Assembly (NCBI GenBank): GCA_964514665.1
Contig: CAZESH010000206.1
Span: 1-7,951 of the forward strand
DNA: 7,951 nt
Reading direction: 5' to 3'
Origin: CAZESH01 sp964514665
Lineage (GTDB): Bacteria > Bacillota > Bacilli > Paenibacillales > KCTC-25726
The translations under genes and the position numbers were made by a program. The notes beneath the pieces are model-generated. The model worked only from the letters and a program-made list of their open reading frames with translations. It ran no database searches and was not told where the DNA came from. Shown here in pieces: positions 6,146-7,951 of this stretch. Position 1 is the stretch's first letter. Each line of letters begins with the position of its first letter.

Positions 6146-6398
6146 CACTATTGATTTTCGATTGCCGCTTCCCGGTTCGGAGGGGGATTTCTGTTTGGGG
6201 TGAGTTTGCTTTCCATAGCTATTGGGAGGACATGAGAGACCTGGAACCATGAATGTCGGAGACGCTACGCCTTAAGCAACACATCGATGGTTCTTGGTCT
6301 GTCAGGTTCGGACTGGACATTGTCGCTTCCCCGTCGGAAAGCAGTCGAAACGGAAACAGAAATCCCCCTCCGAACCGCTCTCCGAGATATCAATAGTG
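6146..6398 (-). repeat. Dispersed palindromic repeat, copy 2 (intact MITE-like element)
   Basis: A 253-base element built as a long interrupted palindrome. The ends CACTATTGAT (6146-6155) and ATCAATAGTG (6389-6398) are perfect inverted repeats. A perfect 23-bp pair follows inside, 6174-6196 against 6354-6376 (GGTTCGGAGGGGGATTTC... and its complement), then TGCTTTCC (6207-6214) against GGAAAGCA (6336-6343). At the centre an independent hairpin pairs AGACC-tg-GAACCAT (6237-6250) with ATGGTTC-tt-GGTCT (6287-6300). The core matches copy 1 at 3369-3506 in the opposite orientation. Three of the four element ends across both copies read TTGAT/ATCAA next to TA, which could be a TA target duplication as used by IS630/mariner-type elements. 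It encodes no transposase. The small open frames across it are not conserved between copies. Confidence 0.85.
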
Positions 6399-6420
6399 AC
6401 ATGCATATAGTTTATTTTAA

Positions 6421-6470
6421 AGAAGCAAAGGGATCTCGTCAAAGTCCAGCAAATGACGAAATCCCTTTGC
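6421..6470 (-). terminator. Strong hairpin terminator downstream of the sigma/anti-sigma operon
   Basis: GCAAAGGGATCTCGTCA (6425-6441) pairs with TGACGAAATCCCTTTGC (6454-6470), a 17-bp stem with one mismatch and a 12-base loop. On the minus strand the stem is followed by TTCTTT (complement of 6419-6424), a moderate U tract. It lies about 130 bases after the anti-sigma stop codon and before repeat copy 2, so it should separate that operon from holA. Confidence 0.7.
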
Positions 6471-6491
6471 CCAGCACATCTATATAAACAC

Positions 6492-6523
6492 CCGAAAAGA
6501 GGACCTAGGAACCCCTGTTTCGG
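6492..6523. other. Imperfect hairpin in the intergenic region
   Basis: CCGAAA (6492-6497) pairs with TTTCGG (6518-6523), and inside it AGG (6500-6502) with CCT (6514-6516), around a CCTAGG palindrome (6504-6509). It has no adjacent T run on either strand, so it is not a classical terminator. GAGGACCTAGGAACC (6500-6513) loosely resembles part of the repeat core (GGAGGGACCTAGAACC in copy 1) and may be a relic, but the match is weak. Confidence 0.35.
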
Positions 6524-6548
6524 ATGGTTATACAAAAACCGGCTTCTT

Positions 6549-6588
6549 AACGCTTGATGTTACGTATAGAACACTATACGCAAAGCGA
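6549..6588. other. Stem-loop just after the anti-sigma gene
   Basis: CGTATAG (6563-6569) and CTATACG (6574-6580) form a perfect 7-bp stem with an ACAA-type four-base loop. CGCTT (about 6551-6555) and AAGCG (about 6583-6587) could extend it across asymmetric bulges. It begins about 15 bases after the stop codon at 6603 on the minus strand. No good U tract follows immediately, although GGTTTTTG appears a little further on. It could protect the 3' end of the message or contribute to termination. Confidence 0.4.
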
Positions 6589-6602
6589 TCCGGGAATGTG
6601 CA

Positions 6603-7721
6603 TTACTGCTGCGCCTTTTGTGCAGCGTCAATGACGATGTGCGACTTGGATTCGCCGGTCGTCAAATCGAATTCCAGCCATTTTCCTTCGTGGCTCCAAA
6701 CCAAATTGGACAGTTGATCCGCTTGATATACCGAGGAAGTATAAACGGCTGCTCCGCTTTTATCTTTGATCACAACCTGAATGCCTTCCGGAACCGTGTA
6801 AATTTCCGCCGTCCAGGTTCCATCGGGGGATGCCAGCGATTGCGATAAAACGGAAGCGCTTTGCTTTTCCGCCGGCGCTGCCGCGATCCCCATCATGATT
6901 TTCGGCTTTTCGGCAGATAAATCACCGGAGGCGGTTGGCGCCTCCTCGAGATTCGGTGAAGCAGTCGTGCCGACACCAGACTGATTCTTTGGTGCGATGT
7001 TGGCGTCCATTTGTAAATCGGCTTGATTCTGATTTGTGTTCTGCTTTTCTGCAGCCGGCGATTGCTGAGACTGCATTTCGCTGCCTGCCGCTTGGCCGCC
7101 CCCAGAAGGGGAGGACTGCCGACTGTTCTGCGACGGAGTCGGGCTGCCGTTGTCCGCTGCAGAAAAGGCTTGGAATTTTTCCTCTTTCTTTGCCTTGTCA
7201 GAGCTCTCTGTGCTTGATTTTGAATCGGAATTAGGCTGCGCAAGCTTGGCGGAATCGCCAGACAACGCATGGTTCTCCGCAGACGAAGCGCTGGAGCTTC
7301 CGGAAGCAAACCGTCCATCCGCATTTTGCAAAATACTTTGCGGCTGGTGCATCATAAACAGTCCGAGCATGATGCCGGCAGCAACGATGCCGCCCATTAC
7401 GCCCCAAGAAAAGCGATCTTTCTTTTTCTTTGCCGACGGTTTTTCGACAACTTCAGGCGAGAAGCTGCGATCTTCAGCTTTCCCTTCTGAACGCAGCCGA
7501 TCGATATGATCCAGCTTTGGCATAATCGAGTCGACCAAATCGTATTTCGGCATAACCTTCGGCAGATTCTCCAATTCGCTTGAAAGGCGCTGCAAACGCT
7601 GGAACATCAGGGAACATGAGGAACAGCCCTGCACATGGCGGTTCATAGACTCATTTTCAAAATCGGAAAGATCCTTATCCAAGTTTCTCTGCATAAGTTC
7701 AATCACCTCTTGGCAATTCAT
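6603..7721 (-). CDS. Transmembrane zinc-finger anti-sigma factor
   Basis: Predicted to hold the cognate ECF sigma factor inactive at the membrane until a signal releases it. The 372-residue product starts MNCQEVIELMQRNLDKDLS and contains the ZAS/zf-HC2 signature H-x3-C-x2-C as HVQGCSSC (His29, Cys33, Cys36), with Cys3 as a fourth likely zinc ligand. A cytoplasmic Lys-rich stretch (about 97-103) precedes one membrane segment (about 106-125, WGVMGGIVAAGIMLGLFM). Outside, about 130 residues of Ser/Gln/Asn/Ala/Pro-rich low-complexity linker (about 138-270) lead to a compact C-terminal domain (about 292-367). That domain's SPDGTWTAEIY and WSHEGKWLEF resemble single blades of TolB/WD40-like propellers. 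The start codon overlaps the sigma stop as ATGA, implying translational coupling. It is not close enough to a named family for a gene symbol; RsiW-like is a general comparison. Confidence 0.9.
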   Translation of the reverse strand: MNCQEVIELMQRNLDKDLSDFENESMNRHVQGCSSCSLMFQRLQRLSSELENLPKVMPKYDLVDSIMPKLDHIDRLRSEGKAEDRSFSPEVVEKPSAKKKKDRFSWGVMGGIVAAGIMLGLFMMHQPQSILQNADGRFASGSSSASSAENHALSGDSAKLAQPNSDSKSSTESSDKAKKEEKFQAFSAADNGSPTPSQNSRQSSPSGGGQAAGSEMQSQQSPAAEKQNTNQNQADLQMDANIAPKNQSGVGTTASPNLEEAPTASGDLSAEKPKIMMGIAAAPAEKQSASVLSQSLASPDGTWTAEIYTVPEGIQVVIKDKSGAAVYTSSVYQADQLSNLVWSHEGKWLEFDLTTGESKSHIVIDAAQKAQQ

Positions 7722-7951
7722 CCCTGAACACCACCTTTCTGATAATCTTGAAGTAAGGTTTGCAATTGCTGCCTCGCCCTGAATAAATACGACTTGACCG
7801 TATTCAAAGGCAGATCCAACGATTCGGCAATCTCATTGTAGGAAAAATCCTGCATATATCGCAAAACCACAACCGCCCGATGATGTTCAGGGAGCTTTTC
7901 TATTGCTTCATGAATATCCTTAATGCGCTCCATTGTGTAGGAGCAGATTAT
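7718..7951 (-). CDS. ECF-type RNA polymerase sigma factor, C-terminal part
   Basis: Only the last 77 residues are in the window and the reading frame is open to the edge. They form region 4, the helix-turn-helix domain that reads the -35 element. IEKLPEHHRAVVVLRYMQDFSYNEIAESLDLPLNTVKSYLFRARQQL carries the standard sigma-70 region 4.2 pattern: L-P...R-V-L-R, F-S-x-x-E-I-A, and T-V-K-S followed by R-A-R. An internal ATG at 7933 is not the start: the frame continues upstream as I-I-C-S-Y-T, expected for the linker after region 2. The gene ends in TGA, overlapping the anti-sigma ATG by four bases (ATGA), the classic arrangement for an ECF sigma and its membrane anti-sigma. Such pairs are usually autoregulated by a promoter upstream of the sigma gene, which is outside the window. 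Confidence 0.93.
   Translation of the reverse strand: MICSYTMERIKDIHEAIEKLPEHHRAVVVLRYMQDFSYNEIAESLDLPLNTVKSYLFRARQQLQTLLQDYQKGGVQG

Noticed and set aside
6287..6487. Open frame on the plus strand across repeat copy 2, beginning MVLGLSGSDW
   Set aside because: The copy 1 counterpart begins the same way but shifts frame soon after TGG, there is no ribosome binding site, and the frame runs through the inverted-repeat arm and the terminator. It is a by-product of the repeat.
6498..6525. Possible third relic of the repeat (GAGGACCTAGGAACC)
   Set aside because: Similarity to the core is only a short imperfect stretch that could be chance; there are no end sequences nearby.
6117..6602. Search for a yqzM-like small gene upstream of holA, as in B. 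subtilis
   Set aside because: No frame of the right size with a ribosome binding site and membrane segment is present; the space holds the repeat and hairpins.
6893..7324. Minus-strand 143-codon frame inside the anti-sigma gene
   Set aside because: An Arg/Pro-rich alternative frame of the low-complexity stalk; no start signal, and the main frame has clear domains at both ends.

Overview
The window reads as a chromosomal segment of an endospore-forming Bacillota. The gene set (lepA, a yqxA-like gene, spoIIP, gpr, rpsT, holA) matches the conserved block holA-rpsT-gpr-spoIIP-yqxA-lepA known from Bacillus subtilis. Strong AGGAGG-type ribosome binding sites and a forespore-type promoter before gpr agree. 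The sigma/anti-sigma pair beside holA, together with base composition and protein style, suggests a Paenibacillaceae-like organism. That last step is inference, not proof.

Layout, left to right. 1-605 (minus) is the N-terminal part of lepA, cut by the window edge. 761-1111 (minus) is a small membrane-anchored YqxA-like gene and 1134-2444 (minus) is spoIIP; these two form an operon. It ends in a hairpin terminator at 669-701, and a good sigma-A promoter for lepA (703-731) is laid across that terminator. 2611-3312 (plus) is an exported L,D-transpeptidase with a peptidoglycan-binding domain, sitting between spoIIP and gpr, where B. subtilis has no gene. 3320-3526 holds one copy of a dispersed repeat. 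3588-4583 (minus) is gpr, the spore germination protease, divergent from rpsT (4757-5029, plus). rpsT and holA (5097-6116, minus) converge on a shared terminator at 5049-5075. 6146-6398 is a second, intact and strikingly palindromic copy of the repeat, about 30 bases upstream of the holA start. 6399-6602 carries several hairpins, including a strong terminator. 6603-7721 (minus) is a zinc-finger transmembrane anti-sigma factor, translationally coupled to the ECF-type sigma factor gene at 7718-7951, which runs off the window.

Functionally, spoIIP (septal peptidoglycan degradation during engulfment), gpr (SASP degradation at germination) and the L,D-transpeptidase fit sporulation or cell-wall biology. 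rpsT, holA and lepA are housekeeping genes of translation and replication. The sigma/anti-sigma pair is a membrane stress-signalling module.

The least ordinary feature is the two-copy palindromic repeat. It looks like a MITE-type or structured intergenic element that I cannot assign to a named family. The two copies lie in opposite orientation and bracket gpr-rpsT-holA. Otherwise the region is largely conserved core genome, and I see no CRISPR array, no transposase gene and no tRNA or rRNA.
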